A stretch of 64,000 nt of DNA from PALSA-278 sp963760285. GTDB taxonomy: Bacteria > Acidobacteriota > Terriglobia > Acidiferrales > UBA7541. Shown here piece by piece: positions 53,072 through 62,254 of this stretch (its first letter is position 1; every line of letters starts with the position of its first letter). The position numbers were made by a program, and so were the translations under genes. Location of the stretch: the NCBI GenBank assembly GCA_963760285.1, contig CAVXCI010000003.1:124001-188000 (forward strand). Reading direction: 5' to 3'. The notes under the pieces are model-generated. The model saw only the letters and a program-made list of their open reading frames with translations, made no database searches and was not told where the DNA came from.

Positions 53072-54618
53072 CCGGATTTGGCCGGAATTTCCCTGGCAAA
53101 TCCGCGAATAATTTCCTGAAAGCTTCCCTGTTCAACGAGCGCGGCCACGGCGGCGATATCCGGCGCGAGGGCGCGGTCGGCGACGACACGGCGCGACACG
53201 CCACGAACCAGACTCTGAGCTTTGGTGGCTTCGATGCCAGTTTTGAGCGGAGCGTGGAAATCTATCCCCTGGCAGGCGGCGAGAAGTTCAATCGCCAGGA
53301 CATTACGCACGTCGCGCAGCATGGGCGCGAGACGCCGCGCGGCGGACATGCCCATGGAAACGTAATCCTCCTGATTGCCGGATGTAGAAATGGAATCCAC
53401 GGAATGCGGGGCGGCCTGCGCCTTCAGTTCGCTGGCGAGCGCGGCGGCGGTGACGTGAGCAATCATGAAGCCGGAATTCAGCCCCGCGTCGGCGGTAAGG
53501 AACGCGGGCAAGCCGCTGGTGTGCGGATTGGTCATGTGCTCGGTGCGGCGCTCGGAAATTCCTGCGAGTGACGCCAGCGCAATGGCCAGATGGTCAGCGG
53601 CAATCGCCACCGGCTGGCCGTGAAAATTTCCGCCACTGAGAATTTCGCCCGCGCCGGCGAAGACCAGCGGATTGTCCGTGGCGCTGTTGATTTCAATTTC
53701 CAGCACGGCGCGAACCTGCGCCAGCGTGTCGCGCATGGCGCCATGAACCTGCGGCGCGCAGCGGATGCTGTAGGCGTCCTGCACGCGGGAATCGCTGGCG
53801 GGATCACGATGCGATTCGCGAATCTCGCTTCCGTCAAGCAGCCGCCGGACATTACGCGCGCTGGCGGCCTGACCGGGATGGGCGCGAACAGCCTGAATGC
53901 GTTCGTCGAATGCCGTGGGCGTGCCGCGCAGTGCATCGAGCGAAAGCGCCACGGCAACGTCGGCGGTGTCCGCCAAATTCTCCGCTTCGCGGACGGCCAG
54001 CGCGAGGAGCGCGGACATTCCCTGCGTTCCATTCAACAGAGCGAGGCCTTCCTTGGCTTCGAGCTGGAGCGGCGCAATGCCGGCGCGCTTCATGGCGTCG
54101 CCGCCGGGCAAAGTTTTGCCTTCGTAAACCGCTTCGCCCTCGCCGATGGCAACGAGCGCAAGATGCGCCAGCGGCGCGAGATCGCCCGATGCGCCCACGG
54201 AGCCTTGCGCGGGAATTACGGGATGCACTCCGCGATTGAGCATGTCACACAGCGTTTCGACCACCAGCGGACGCGGTCCGCTGAATCCCTTGGCCAGCGT
54301 GTTGGCGCGAAGCAGCATCATGGCGCGCGTTTCGGGAATGGAGAGCGCGTCGCCCACGCCGCAGGCATGGCTGCGAACCAGATTGAGTTGCAGCTCGCGA
54401 ATTTGGTGCGACGAAATGCGCACGCGCGCCATGGCGCCAAAGCCGGTGTTGATGCCATAGGCGGTGACGTCGGACGCCACCAGCTTTCGGACCACGGCGC
54501 AGGAGGCTTCCATCCGCGCGCGCGCGTCGGGCGCAAGCTGGACGGGACGGTTTTCCAGCGCCACTTCGTAGAGTTGCTGCAGCGTGAGATCGTTTCCGTT
54601 CAGAGGCAGAGGCGTCAT
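53068..54618 (-). CDS. hutH: histidine ammonia-lyase
   Basis: Deaminates histidine to urocanate. 516 residues. The autocatalytic MIO prosthetic group forms from A143-S144-G145 in SVGASGDLAPLAHLAL. Further family motifs are VTAYGINTGFGAMARVRI, QLNLVRSHACGVGD, VQDAYSIRCAPQVHGAMRD, LSGGNFHGQPVAIAADHLA and SISTSGNQEDYVSMGM. Length normal. Its ATG overlaps the stop of the thioesterase gene (ATGA), placing it last in the leftward catabolic operon. No hutU or hutI is in the window. Confidence 0.96.
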   Translation of the reverse strand: MTPLPLNGNDLTLQQLYEVALENRPVQLAPDARARMEASCAVVRKLVASDVTAYGINTGFGAMARVRISSHQIRELQLNLVRSHACGVGDALSIPETRAMMLLRANTLAKGFSGPRPLVVETLCDMLNRGVHPVIPAQGSVGASGDLAPLAHLALVAIGEGEAVYEGKTLPGGDAMKRAGIAPLQLEAKEGLALLNGTQGMSALLALAVREAENLADTADVAVALSLDALRGTPTAFDERIQAVRAHPGQAASARNVRRLLDGSEIRESHRDPASDSRVQDAYSIRCAPQVHGAMRDTLAQVRAVLEIEINSATDNPLVFAGAGEILSGGNFHGQPVAIAADHLAIALASLAGISERRTEHMTNPHTSGLPAFLTADAGLNSGFMIAHVTAAALASELKAQAAPHSVDSISTSGNQEDYVSMGMSAARRLAPMLRDVRNVLAIELLAACQGIDFHAPLKTGIEATKAQSLVRGVSRRVVADRALAPDIAAVAALVEQGSFQEIIRGFAREIPAKSG

Positions 54619-55031
54619 TTCACAAGCCTCTCGCGCAGGGGCACGGCGAATTTATCCGGAAGCGGCTTCACTTTCATCTGGCGGTCGCAAACCAGATGGG
54701 TGGTTTCGCCGTCGGCGACAGCCTCGCCATTATCGGCGCGAACAATTTCGTAAGCAAAGCGCAGGATGGGCCCTTTGAAATGTTTCAGCCGCGTGCGGAT
54801 GAAGAGTTCGTCGTCATAGCGCGCGGGCGCGCGATAGCGGCAAATCGCTTCGACCACCACGATGTAGCAGTTGTCCACCTCTTCCACTTCGGCGTAGCGG
54901 AAGCCGAGTTCGCGGAGAAATTCCACGCGGCCCAGCTCGAACCAGGTGAGAAAATTGCCGTAGTAGACCACGCCCATCTTGTCGGTTTCGGCGTAACGCA
55001 CGCGAATGGCGGTCTGGTTAAATTCGTTCAT
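54615..55031 (-). CDS. acyl-CoA thioesterase (YbgC/FadM type)
   Basis: 138 residues of the single hot-dog fold 4-hydroxybenzoyl-CoA thioesterase family. The N-terminus carries the active-site loop RVRYAETDKMGVVYYGNFLT with the catalytic aspartate-equivalent region, followed by WFELGRVEFLRELGF. The C-terminal strand has DGETTHLVCDRQMK. It would release free acids from acyl-CoA in the degradation operon. Its stop overlaps hutH; a 78-bp gap separates it from the hydratase gene upstream. Confidence 0.88.
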   Translation of the reverse strand: MNEFNQTAIRVRYAETDKMGVVYYGNFLTWFELGRVEFLRELGFRYAEVEEVDNCYIVVVEAICRYRAPARYDDELFIRTRLKHFKGPILRFAYEIVRADNGEAVADGETTHLVCDRQMKVKPLPDKFAVPLRERLVK

Positions 55032-55109
55032 GTGACGATCCTGTTGGGAGGTTAAACGCGGCGGAAATCCAAATCGGATTTCGCCCGTGAAATAAATTGC
55101 GCATCGGTC

Positions 55110-55892
55110 TCAATTCCCCGACCACTTCGGCGCGCGCTTTTCGAGAAACGCGGCCAAACCCTCGCGAAAATCCGGCGTGAGGCGGATGGCGGCGCTTTCG
55201 CGAACGGCAATGTCGATATCGCGCAGAATGTCCGCCTCCTCGGCCTGCACCAGGAGGCGCTTGGTGTGGCGCAGGCTGCCGGGACTCCAGGCGAGAAGCG
55301 AAGCGGCCAGCTTGTGAGCCTCCGCGAGCAGATCCTCCAGCGGCACGATGCGCGTGACCAGTCCCATGGCGTGCGCTTCCGCGGCTTCGAAAAGCCGCGC
55401 GGAGAGCAGCAGTTCGCGCGCGCGCTTGTCGCCCACCTGGCGCCGCAGAAACACGGACACGATCGCGGGCAGAAAACCGATGCGCACTTCGGTGTAGCCG
55501 AATTTCGCTTCAGGAACCGCAAGAGTGAAATCGGCGAGAGTGGCGATACCGGTGCCCCCGGCGATGGCCGGCCCGTTTACGGCGGTGATCAGCGGAAGCG
55601 GATAGGAATGGATGCCGTAGAAGAAATCGGCCATGTGACGCGCGTCGTCGAGATGCTGCTCCGGGGAATGACCGGCGAGAGAGCGCAGGTCCTCGAGGTC
55701 CATGCCCGCGCAGAATGCCTTGCCTTCGCCGGTGAGAATCACCACGCGCGCGTTGGATTCTCGCGCGGCGGCGAGCGCCTTTGTGATTTCGTCCATCATG
55801 GCGCGCGAGATGGCGTTGCGCCGCTCGGGACGATTCAGCGTGATGGTGGCAATGTGGTCACGGTGTTCCAGCCTGAGAGTGGAATAGGCCAT
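55110..55892 (-). CDS. enoyl-CoA hydratase/isomerase
   Basis: A 260-residue crotonase-fold enzyme. Oxyanion-hole segments are EGKAFCAGMDLEDLRS and AVNGPAIAGGTGIATLADF; the following PEAKFGYTEVRIGFLPAIVS contains the acid in the place of the second catalytic glutamate. Downstream of an acyl-CoA carboxylase and HMG-CoA lyase, a methylglutaconyl-CoA hydratase role in leucine degradation fits the context; sequence alone only supports the crotonase family. It begins 7 bp after the HMG-CoA lyase stop. Confidence 0.88.
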   Translation of the reverse strand: MAYSTLRLEHRDHIATITLNRPERRNAISRAMMDEITKALAAARESNARVVILTGEGKAFCAGMDLEDLRSLAGHSPEQHLDDARHMADFFYGIHSYPLPLITAVNGPAIAGGTGIATLADFTLAVPEAKFGYTEVRIGFLPAIVSVFLRRQVGDKRARELLLSARLFEAAEAHAMGLVTRIVPLEDLLAEAHKLAASLLAWSPGSLRHTKRLLVQAEEADILRDIDIAVRESAAIRLTPDFREGLAAFLEKRAPKWSGN

Positions 55893-55899
55893 GAGCTCC

Positions 55900-56823
55900 T
55901 CAATTCGGCCGCGGCGCGTTGGAAGCTGGCGGATCCGCCGGTGGAGGCGCGGAATAATTCTCGCCGATGCGCGCGCTCATGGCGCTGGCCATGGTGAGGG
56001 CGCGGCTGTCAATGCCGGTTTGCACGCCGCGCGTGGAAAGCGCCGCGAGAATTGTTTCCGTGGGGATGTTGCCCACCAGTTGGTCTCCGGCGAAGGGACA
56101 GCCGCCCAACCCGGCGAGCGCTCCGTCAAAACGGCGGCAGCCGGCCTCGTATGCGGCCAGAATTTTTTCCACGGCGCCCTCCGCGCGGCTGTGCAGGTGA
56201 ACTCCAATTTCGATTCCGGCCACGCAATCCTTCACGGCACGCAAGAGATTCGCGACGTCCGCCGGCGTGGCTTTGCCGACGGTATCGGCGAGCGAAACGG
56301 TGCGCACGCCGGCGTCTTTCAGCCAGATAAGCGCGTCTTCCACGATTTCCGGGCCCCAGGGCTCGTCATAAGGATTTCCGAAGGCCATGGAAATATACAC
56401 CACGAACTTGCGGCCGGAGGAGCTGGCCGCTTCGCGGAGCTTATTGACCATGGCCCGGGATTCGTCGCGCGACATATTGGCGTTGGCGCGGCGGAAATAT
56501 GCGGAGATGGAATAAGGATAGCCAAGCGTGGTGACGCCAGCGGTAGCCAGCGCGCGCTCCAGGCCTTTTTCATTCACCACGATGCCGATGATTTCCGGCG
56601 CTTCTCCTGAAGGAAGGCGGGCTTCCGCGATGCCGCGCATCACCGCTTCGCTGTCCTCCATCTGCGGAACGTACTTGGGCGAGACAAAACTGACGGCGTC
56701 AATATGCCTGAAGCCGGCGCGGATCAGGGTCTTCAGGTATTCGATTTTTTCCGTGGTGGGAATAATCTTCGCCAGTCCCTGCCAGGCGTCACGCGGACAT
56801 TCAACGACCGTCACTTCATCCAT
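55900..56823 (-). CDS. mvaB: hydroxymethylglutaryl-CoA lyase
   Basis: Cleaves HMG-CoA to acetyl-CoA and acetoacetate, the last step of leucine degradation. 307 residues of the DRE-TIM metallolyase family. Motifs: TVVECPRDAWQG at the N-terminus (in place of the common EVGPRDGLQ), GFRHIDAVSFVSPKYVPQM, TVSLADTVGKATPADV, IGVHLHSRAEGAVEKILAA with the metal-binding HxH, and GLGGCPFAGDQLVGNIPTE with the catalytic cysteine. The aspartate usually found after PRDG is shifted (PRDAWQ), a mild oddity. Gene order with the carboxylase and hydratase supports the assignment. Confidence 0.93.
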   Translation of the reverse strand: MDEVTVVECPRDAWQGLAKIIPTTEKIEYLKTLIRAGFRHIDAVSFVSPKYVPQMEDSEAVMRGIAEARLPSGEAPEIIGIVVNEKGLERALATAGVTTLGYPYSISAYFRRANANMSRDESRAMVNKLREAASSSGRKFVVYISMAFGNPYDEPWGPEIVEDALIWLKDAGVRTVSLADTVGKATPADVANLLRAVKDCVAGIEIGVHLHSRAEGAVEKILAAYEAGCRRFDGALAGLGGCPFAGDQLVGNIPTETILAALSTRGVQTGIDSRALTMASAMSARIGENYSAPPPADPPASNAPRPN

Positions 56824-56890
56824 TCAGAAAACCCTTTCTTGTAAACTTCGCCGCCACGGCATTGCCGCGCGGATATTTCCAGCATGGGGG

Positions 56891-58584
56891 TCAGGTCTGC
56901 AGCACTCCGGTGCGAAATTCGGGCATGTCCGGATTGTGCGATGCGGCTTCCAGAGCCTGGGTGATGGCGTCGCGCGTTTGCGCGGGATCAATGATGGCGT
57001 CCACCCAGAGGCGCGCGGCGGCGTAGCGCGGATCGGTCTGATGCAGATAGGTGGCGGCGATGGAATCGCGCAGTTCCTTCAATTCCGCATCGGACAATTT
57101 CTTGCCCTGGCGCTCCAACTGCTTCACTTTGATTTCCACCAGTGTTCCCGCGGCGGAATCGCCGCTCATTACGGCGTAGCGCGCCGTGGGCCACGCGAAA
57201 ACAAACCGTGGATCGTACGCTTTGCCGCACATGGCGTAATGTCCCGCGCCAAAACTTCCGCCGCAGATGACGGTGATCTTGGGGACCACGCTATTGGCCA
57301 CGGCGTTCACCATTTTCGCGCCGGCGCGGATGATGCCGCTCCACTCAGCTTCCTTGCCCACCATGAATCCGTTCACATCGTGGAGGAAAACCAGGGGGAT
57401 GCGGTGCTGGTTGCAGTCCATGATGAAGCGTGCGGCTTTGTCGGCGGATTCAGTGTAGATCACCCCGCCGAATTCGATGCGCTTGTCGCCGGTTCCGGGC
57501 GCGGTGGTCTGGACGTTCATTTTTTGATTGGCGACGATGCCCACGGCCCAGCCGCCAATGCGTCCATAGCCGCAGAGAATTGTTTTTCCAAACTCCGCGC
57601 GGTACTCGTCGAAACGGCTGCCATCGAGAATGCGCGCCAGGATTTCGTGCATGTCATATTGACGGGAGGTATCGGAAGGATAAATTCCATAGATTTCCTC
57701 GGCAGGGTAGAGCGGCGCGACGGCGGGCTTGTGGCTGAACTGAGCTCGCGGACTTTGACCCATCACTTCCACCAGCGAGCGGATGCGTCGCAGGCAGGCG
57801 TCGTCGTTCTCTTCGCGGAAATCCACCGTACCGCTGACTTGCGAGTGCATTTTTGCCCCGCCCAAATCCTCGGCCGAGGTCTTCTGTCCTATGGCCGCCT
57901 GCACCAGCGCGGGCCCGGCGAGGAATAGCCCGGAGCCCTCGGTCATCAGGATGTGGTCGCACATCACCGGAAGATACGCGCCGCCGGCCACGCACATGCC
58001 CATGATGGCGGTGATCTGCGGAATGCCCATGGCGGACATCACCGCATTGTTGCGAAACACGCGGCCAAAGTCGTCGGTGTCCGGAAACACGTCCTCCTGC
58101 AGGGGCAGAAAAACTCCGGCGGAATCCACCAGATAGATTGTGGGCAGGCGGTTTTCGATGGCGATGTTTTGCGCGCGGATGACCTTCTTGGCGGTCATGG
58201 GAAAAAATGCGCCGGCTTTCACCGTGGCGTCGTTGGCGATAATCATCATCTGGCGGCCGCCGACGCGCCCCAGGCCGGTGATGGTTCCCGCCGCGGGGCG
58301 CCGCCCCACTCCTCATACATTTCATAGGCGGCGTAGATTCCGAGTTCGAAGAAGGGGGAATTGTGGTCAATGAGTTTTTCGATGCGCTCGCGCGCGGTCA
58401 GCCGCTGCTTTTTGTGCTGCGATTCAACGGCCTTGGGACCGCCGCCACCCCGCAGAGTTTCCTCTTCGTTCTTGATGGCGGTGAGACGGTCCACGTAGTC
58501 GCGGGAGTTCTTCTCAAAATCGCGCAATTCCGCGGGCGGGTGCGCTTGAATGATGGAATCCGCGAGATCGGTCGTTTTGCTCAT
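56891..58584 (-). CDS. acyl-CoA carboxylase carboxyltransferase subunit (methylcrotonoyl-type, frameshifted)
   Basis: Biotin-dependent carboxylase beta subunit, about 564 residues. Frame 1 (from 58584) reads through KKQRLTARERIEKLIDHNSP and FFELGIYAAYEMYEEWGGAP; near 58290-58305, in a GC-rich run, the frame shifts and continues AAGTITGLGRVGGRQMMIIA to 56891. Key blocks: DSAGVFLPLQEDVFPD, GMCVAGGAYLPVMCDHILM, FLAGPALVQAAIGQKTSAED, RIGGWAVGIVANQK and ICGGSFGAGHYAMCGKAYDP. The last block and the AGPALVQAAIG block are characteristic of methylcrotonoyl- or geranyl-CoA carboxylases, and HMG-CoA lyase follows, so leucine degradation is the likely pathway. The biotin-carrying subunit is not in the window. 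Confidence 0.9.
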
Positions 58585-59003
58585 TTCTGTTCTGGTCGTC
58601 CGCCGGATAAGAGAGGCCGCTCACCGGCGATTTGTCAGTATACGTGGTTTCCTGTTTGCCGCGCGAGGCCGCGTGCCTTGAGAGCGAGAGAAGATCGGGG
58701 ATTCACCGCACCTTGCGGAAGTTACCTCCAGGCCTCAGAGACCCGCGGTTGTGTTGAAAAGGACCACGGCGGGCGGTAGGTTGAGATTACCCTTCCGAAT
58801 CAAGCGCTGGCCCGTACCTCTCCACGGCTGGCGGATGAATCATTCAGAAATCACAGGCGGCGGTATGCGGCGAACTCTGCATGCACATGGAAAGCGTGTC
58901 CCTCTAATGGTTGATTGGCGCGCTTGCGGCCGGAGGCAGCGAATGGATGGGCGGGCGCGGGATTGCTCCGGGACGTATCCCACGGAGTTTGCGTGAGCGA
59001 GGA
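58585..59003. other. divergent intergenic region
   Basis: 419 bp between the carboxylase and the ATPase gene. On the minus strand a TATACT hexamer (58642-58637) could be the -10 for the catabolic operon, but no good -35 lies upstream of it. No gene is supported. AGGA just before 59004 serves the ATPase start. Confidence 0.4.
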
Positions 59004-61229
59004 ATGAACAAAGAGAGCGTAATCGGGGAACTGCTCGTCCGATCCAAAGTGGTGGACGCAAGCGGTATTGGCCGCGCCACGCTGGCGCAGGCGGGGACGT
59101 CCATGTCTCTGGCGCAGGCGCTGGTTTCGCTGGGACTGGCAACGGAAGAGGACATCTCCGCGGCCATCGCCAAGGGTTTGAACCTGGAGTATATGGGAAG
59201 CAGCCTCCCCGAAGTAGCGCCGGAGACCGCTCGCATACTGCCGGCGGATTTCTGCCGCCAGCGCATGGTGGCGCCGCTTAGCGTGGCCGGGCGGGTGCTG
59301 CGGCTGGCGATCGCCGATCCGCTCGATTACTACACAATACAGGACGTGGAATTCCGGTCGCGAAAACAGGTGGCCGCGGTGGTTACGGAGCCCTCGCGGG
59401 TCGAGGCCCTGCTGGAAATGATGTATGGCGCGCGGGAGCGTTCGGAATTCCCCTCGGAATTGGGCGACAACGAATTGAATGCCATGGAGGCCGAAGGCAA
59501 ATATCCGGAGACGGATCTCTCCGACAAAGCGGCCGTTGCGGAGAATGCGAGTCTGCCGCCCATCGTGCGCCTGGTGACGCAGATGATGGGCCGGGCCATG
59601 AAATCGGGAGCCAGCGACATTCACGTGGAGCCGCAGCAGAATTATCTGCTGGTGCGTGATCGCGTGGATGGAAATCTGCACGAGCTGATGCGCATACCCA
59701 AGGGGATGCAGGACGCGGTCATTTCGAGACTGAAAATCATGGCGGGAATGGACATTGCCGACCGCCGCCGTCCGCAGGACGGGCGCAGCCGCCTGCGCTA
59801 CGAGGGAAAGCAGATTGATTTGCGCGTCTCCACGCTGCCCACGCAATACGGCGAAAAAGTGGTGATGCGAATTCTGGACAGCAGCAAGTCGCAGATCCCC
59901 ATGGAGGAATTAGGGCTGACTCCGGAAAATCTGCGTATCCTGCAATCGCTGGTTTCTCTTCCGCAGGGCATGATTCTGGTGACCGGACCGACAGGCAGTG
60001 GAAAGACGTCCACTCTCTATACCGCGTTGAACTGGGTGAAATCCACGGCCAACAACGTGATTACCGTGGAGGATCCCATCGAATACCGGCTTCCCGGAAT
60101 CAACCAGGTCCAAATCAACACCAAAGCGGGCGTTACCTTCGCGGCCGGTCTCCGTTCCATCCTGCGCCAGGACCCCAACATCATCATGGTGGGAGAAATC
60201 CGCGACCAGGAAACGGCGAACATCGCGGTGGAGGCCTCGCAGACGGGGCATCTGCTGCTCAGCACGCTGCACACCAACAACGCGCCGGCGACCATCACGC
60301 GTCTGATTGACCTGGGGATTGAACCGTACATGGTGGCCTCATCGGTGGTGGGAATATTGGCGCAGCGGCTGGTTCGGCGCACCTGCTTAAAGTGCGCTCA
60401 GCCCACCGAACCATCTCCGGAAATCATCAAGCGGCTCGGCGGCGCGAGCCGCCTTCCCGCCAGCGGCCGATGGCTGGAAGGGAAGGGCTGCGAGCAATGC
60501 GGGGAATCGGGCTACAAGGGCCGTCTAGCCATTCACGAACTGCTGGCCATGGACGACGAACTGCGGGACCTCATCACGCGCAAAGCTCCGGAACACCGCA
60601 TTCGGGAGACGGCGCGGCGGAATGGGATGCGCACGTTGTTGGAGGACGGAATCGGCAAAGCCGCTCAGGGGTTGACCACGCTGGAGGAAGTTCTCCAGGC
60701 GGTCTCCGCCGAGGAGGGCGGATCTTCGGATTTTTCTCCGGCAGGCGGCGCGGGAATGGCGTCTCCGAGGCAGCCAATTTCGCCGGCGGAGCCAGCCGAT
60801 GCAGGCGGAGAACCAGCCGGGGTGGCGGAATCCAGATGTGTGCTGGTTGTGGAGGACAGCCCCACGATTCAGGCGGTGGTCAAATATTTTCTGGAGCTGG
60901 AAGGATACCGGGTGCTGGTGGCGTCCGATGGCGAGGAGGGGCTGGCCGTTGCGTTGCGTGAAAAACCGGATGTGGTCGTCAGCGATGTTCACATGACGGG
61001 GATGGACGGCCCAACACTCATCCGGGAACTGCGCGGGCGCCCGGAAACTCAGAACATGCCGATTCTGGTATTGACGTCAGAAGACGATGTGGACACCGAG
61101 GAACGCTGCCTGGCGCTGGGCGCGAATGACTATATCGTGAAACCCGTTGAACCGCGGCGTCTGGTGGCGCGGGTGAAGGCGCTGCTGGCCCGGACAAAAA
61201 ATAATCCAGTGATTCATCTGGCTCTTTGA
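59004..61229 (+). CDS. GspE/PilB-type secretion ATPase fused to a response-regulator receiver
   Basis: 741 residues. ATG at 59004 (MNKESVIGELLVRSKVVD), preceded by GAGGA. Residues ~1-140 are an MshEN-type N-domain. Residues ~190-560 are the T2S/T4P hexameric ATPase: SGASDIHVEPQQNYLLVRDR, Walker A GPTGSGKT at 328-335, the Asp box ITVEDPIEYRLPGINQVQIN, Walker B ILRQDPNIIMVGEIRDQETA, the His box GHLLLSTLHTNNAPA, and a zinc tetracysteine (CLKC near 461, CEQC near 496). After a Pro/Gly linker, residues ~612-735 form a CheY-like receiver: VLVVEDSPTIQAVVKYF, phospho-acceptor D661 in VVVSDVHMTGMDGP, LVLTSEDD and NDYIVKPVEP. The fusion suggests that pilus extension is controlled by phosphorelay. Confidence 0.93.
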   Translation: MNKESVIGELLVRSKVVDASGIGRATLAQAGTSMSLAQALVSLGLATEEDISAAIAKGLNLEYMGSSLPEVAPETARILPADFCRQRMVAPLSVAGRVLRLAIADPLDYYTIQDVEFRSRKQVAAVVTEPSRVEALLEMMYGARERSEFPSELGDNELNAMEAEGKYPETDLSDKAAVAENASLPPIVRLVTQMMGRAMKSGASDIHVEPQQNYLLVRDRVDGNLHELMRIPKGMQDAVISRLKIMAGMDIADRRRPQDGRSRLRYEGKQIDLRVSTLPTQYGEKVVMRILDSSKSQIPMEELGLTPENLRILQSLVSLPQGMILVTGPTGSGKTSTLYTALNWVKSTANNVITVEDPIEYRLPGINQVQINTKAGVTFAAGLRSILRQDPNIIMVGEIRDQETANIAVEASQTGHLLLSTLHTNNAPATITRLIDLGIEPYMVASSVVGILAQRLVRRTCLKCAQPTEPSPEIIKRLGGASRLPASGRWLEGKGCEQCGESGYKGRLAIHELLAMDDELRDLITRKAPEHRIRETARRNGMRTLLEDGIGKAAQGLTTLEEVLQAVSAEEGGSSDFSPAGGAGMASPRQPISPAEPADAGGEPAGVAESRCVLVVEDSPTIQAVVKYFLELEGYRVLVASDGEEGLAVALREKPDVVVSDVHMTGMDGPTLIRELRGRPETQNMPILVLTSEDDVDTEERCLALGANDYIVKPVEPRRLVARVKALLARTKNNPVIHLAL

Positions 61230-61280
61230 ATTCACTTCCCCAGGGTTTCACCAGTGCGCGACCTAAATCTTGGCCACAGG

Positions 61281-61904
61281 TTATCGGACCAGTTGAATTG
61301 CGCCGGGGAGCAGATCCCCGGCTGAATAAACGCCGCAAATCAGCCCACAGTCGAGAGCTTCTTTGGCGGAAACCATGCGGCCAGTTAGAAAAAGATCCGT
61401 CGCGCGGGCCGCGCCGGGATGCGCAAAGCGCGCATCGGGCGTGGCAATGCGCGCGCGGCAGGCCAGCGCGAGGTCCAACGCTCCTCCAAGACAGTAACCC
61501 TGAATCGCGGCAACGGTGGGTTTGGACATTTTCTCAATGCGCCGCATCACGGACTGTCCGAGGCGGGAAAATTCCAGCGCGGTGATGCCACTCAGCTGCG
61601 CAACTTCGTCGAGAGCCGCTCCGGCGGCGAAAGCCTGCGGCGTGCCAGTGATTACGATTCCGGAGACGGCATCATCGCGCTGCGCCTGGTCCAAAGCGCC
61701 GCTGAGTTCCCGAAGCAAATCTCGTGACAGGCGCGGCAGGCCGGAAGGATCATCGAGCTGAATGAGGAGAATTTTGCCTTCGCGCGAAATGCGGAGGGAC
61801 GTCTGGCTGGCGCGGACTTCAGGATTTTGCGGTGGTGGCAACGCGCTGCCGTATGAAGTCCACGATGTTCTGCGTGGTGGTTCCGGGTACAAACACGGCG
61901 GCAA
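61281..61904 (-). CDS. short enoyl-CoA hydratase/isomerase-like protein
   Basis: Crotonase fold: LLIQLDDPSGLPRLSRDLLR, VITGTPQAFAAGAALDEVAQ and AAIQGYCLGGALDLALACRA are the oxyanion-hole segments, then PGAARATDLFLTGRMVSAKE. It ends soon afterwards (GAIQLVR), about 50 residues short of a typical hydratase, so the C-terminal trimerisation helices are missing. The start is uncertain: the frame is open from a TTG at 61904, which lies inside the B12-binding gene, while the conserved part begins near 61820 without an obvious start codon. It is last in the mutase-type operon. Confidence 0.65.
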   Translation of the reverse strand: MPPCLYPEPPRRTSWTSYGSALPPPQNPEVRASQTSLRISREGKILLIQLDDPSGLPRLSRDLLRELSGALDQAQRDDAVSGIVITGTPQAFAAGAALDEVAQLSGITALEFSRLGQSVMRRIEKMSKPTVAAIQGYCLGGALDLALACRARIATPDARFAHPGAARATDLFLTGRMVSAKEALDCGLICGVYSAGDLLPGAIQLVR

Positions 61905-62229
61905 TGCCCGCCTGCTTCAGCGCGGGGACATCCGCGTCCGGGATGATGCCGCCAATCAGCACGGCCACGTCGGTCATGCCCTTTTCGCGGAGGAGCTCCA
62001 TCAGCCGTGGCGCAAGCGTATTGTGCGCGCCGGAAAGAATGGAAAGGCCGATCACGTCCACATCTTCCTGCACGGCGGCGGAGGCGATCATCTCCGGCGT
62101 CTGGCGCAAGCCGGTGTAAATCACCTCCATGCCGGCGTCGCGCAGGGCGCGGGCAATCACCTTGGCGCCGCGGTCATGGCCGTCCAGGCCGGGTTTGGCA
62201 ATCAATACCCGTATTTTTTCGTGGGGCAT
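61819..62229 (-). CDS. cobalamin-binding subunit of an acyl-CoA mutase
   Basis: 136 residues: a stand-alone B12-binding domain. It has the base-off histidine motif in AKPGLDGHDRGAKVIARALR (DxHxxG), then GMEVIYTGLRQTPEMIASAA, GLSILSGAHNTLAPRL and VLIGGIIPDADVPALKQAGI, ending GTTTQNIVDFI. In methylmalonyl-CoA mutases of archaea and some bacteria this domain is a separate small subunit pairing with the catalytic subunit, as here (catalytic gene at 63335). ATG at 62229. Confidence 0.93.
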   Translation of the reverse strand: MPHEKIRVLIAKPGLDGHDRGAKVIARALRDAGMEVIYTGLRQTPEMIASAAVQEDVDVIGLSILSGAHNTLAPRLMELLREKGMTDVAVLIGGIIPDADVPALKQAGIAAVFVPGTTTQNIVDFIRQRVATTAKS

Positions 62230-62254
62230 ACCGGGAATACGATACCACGCCCGC

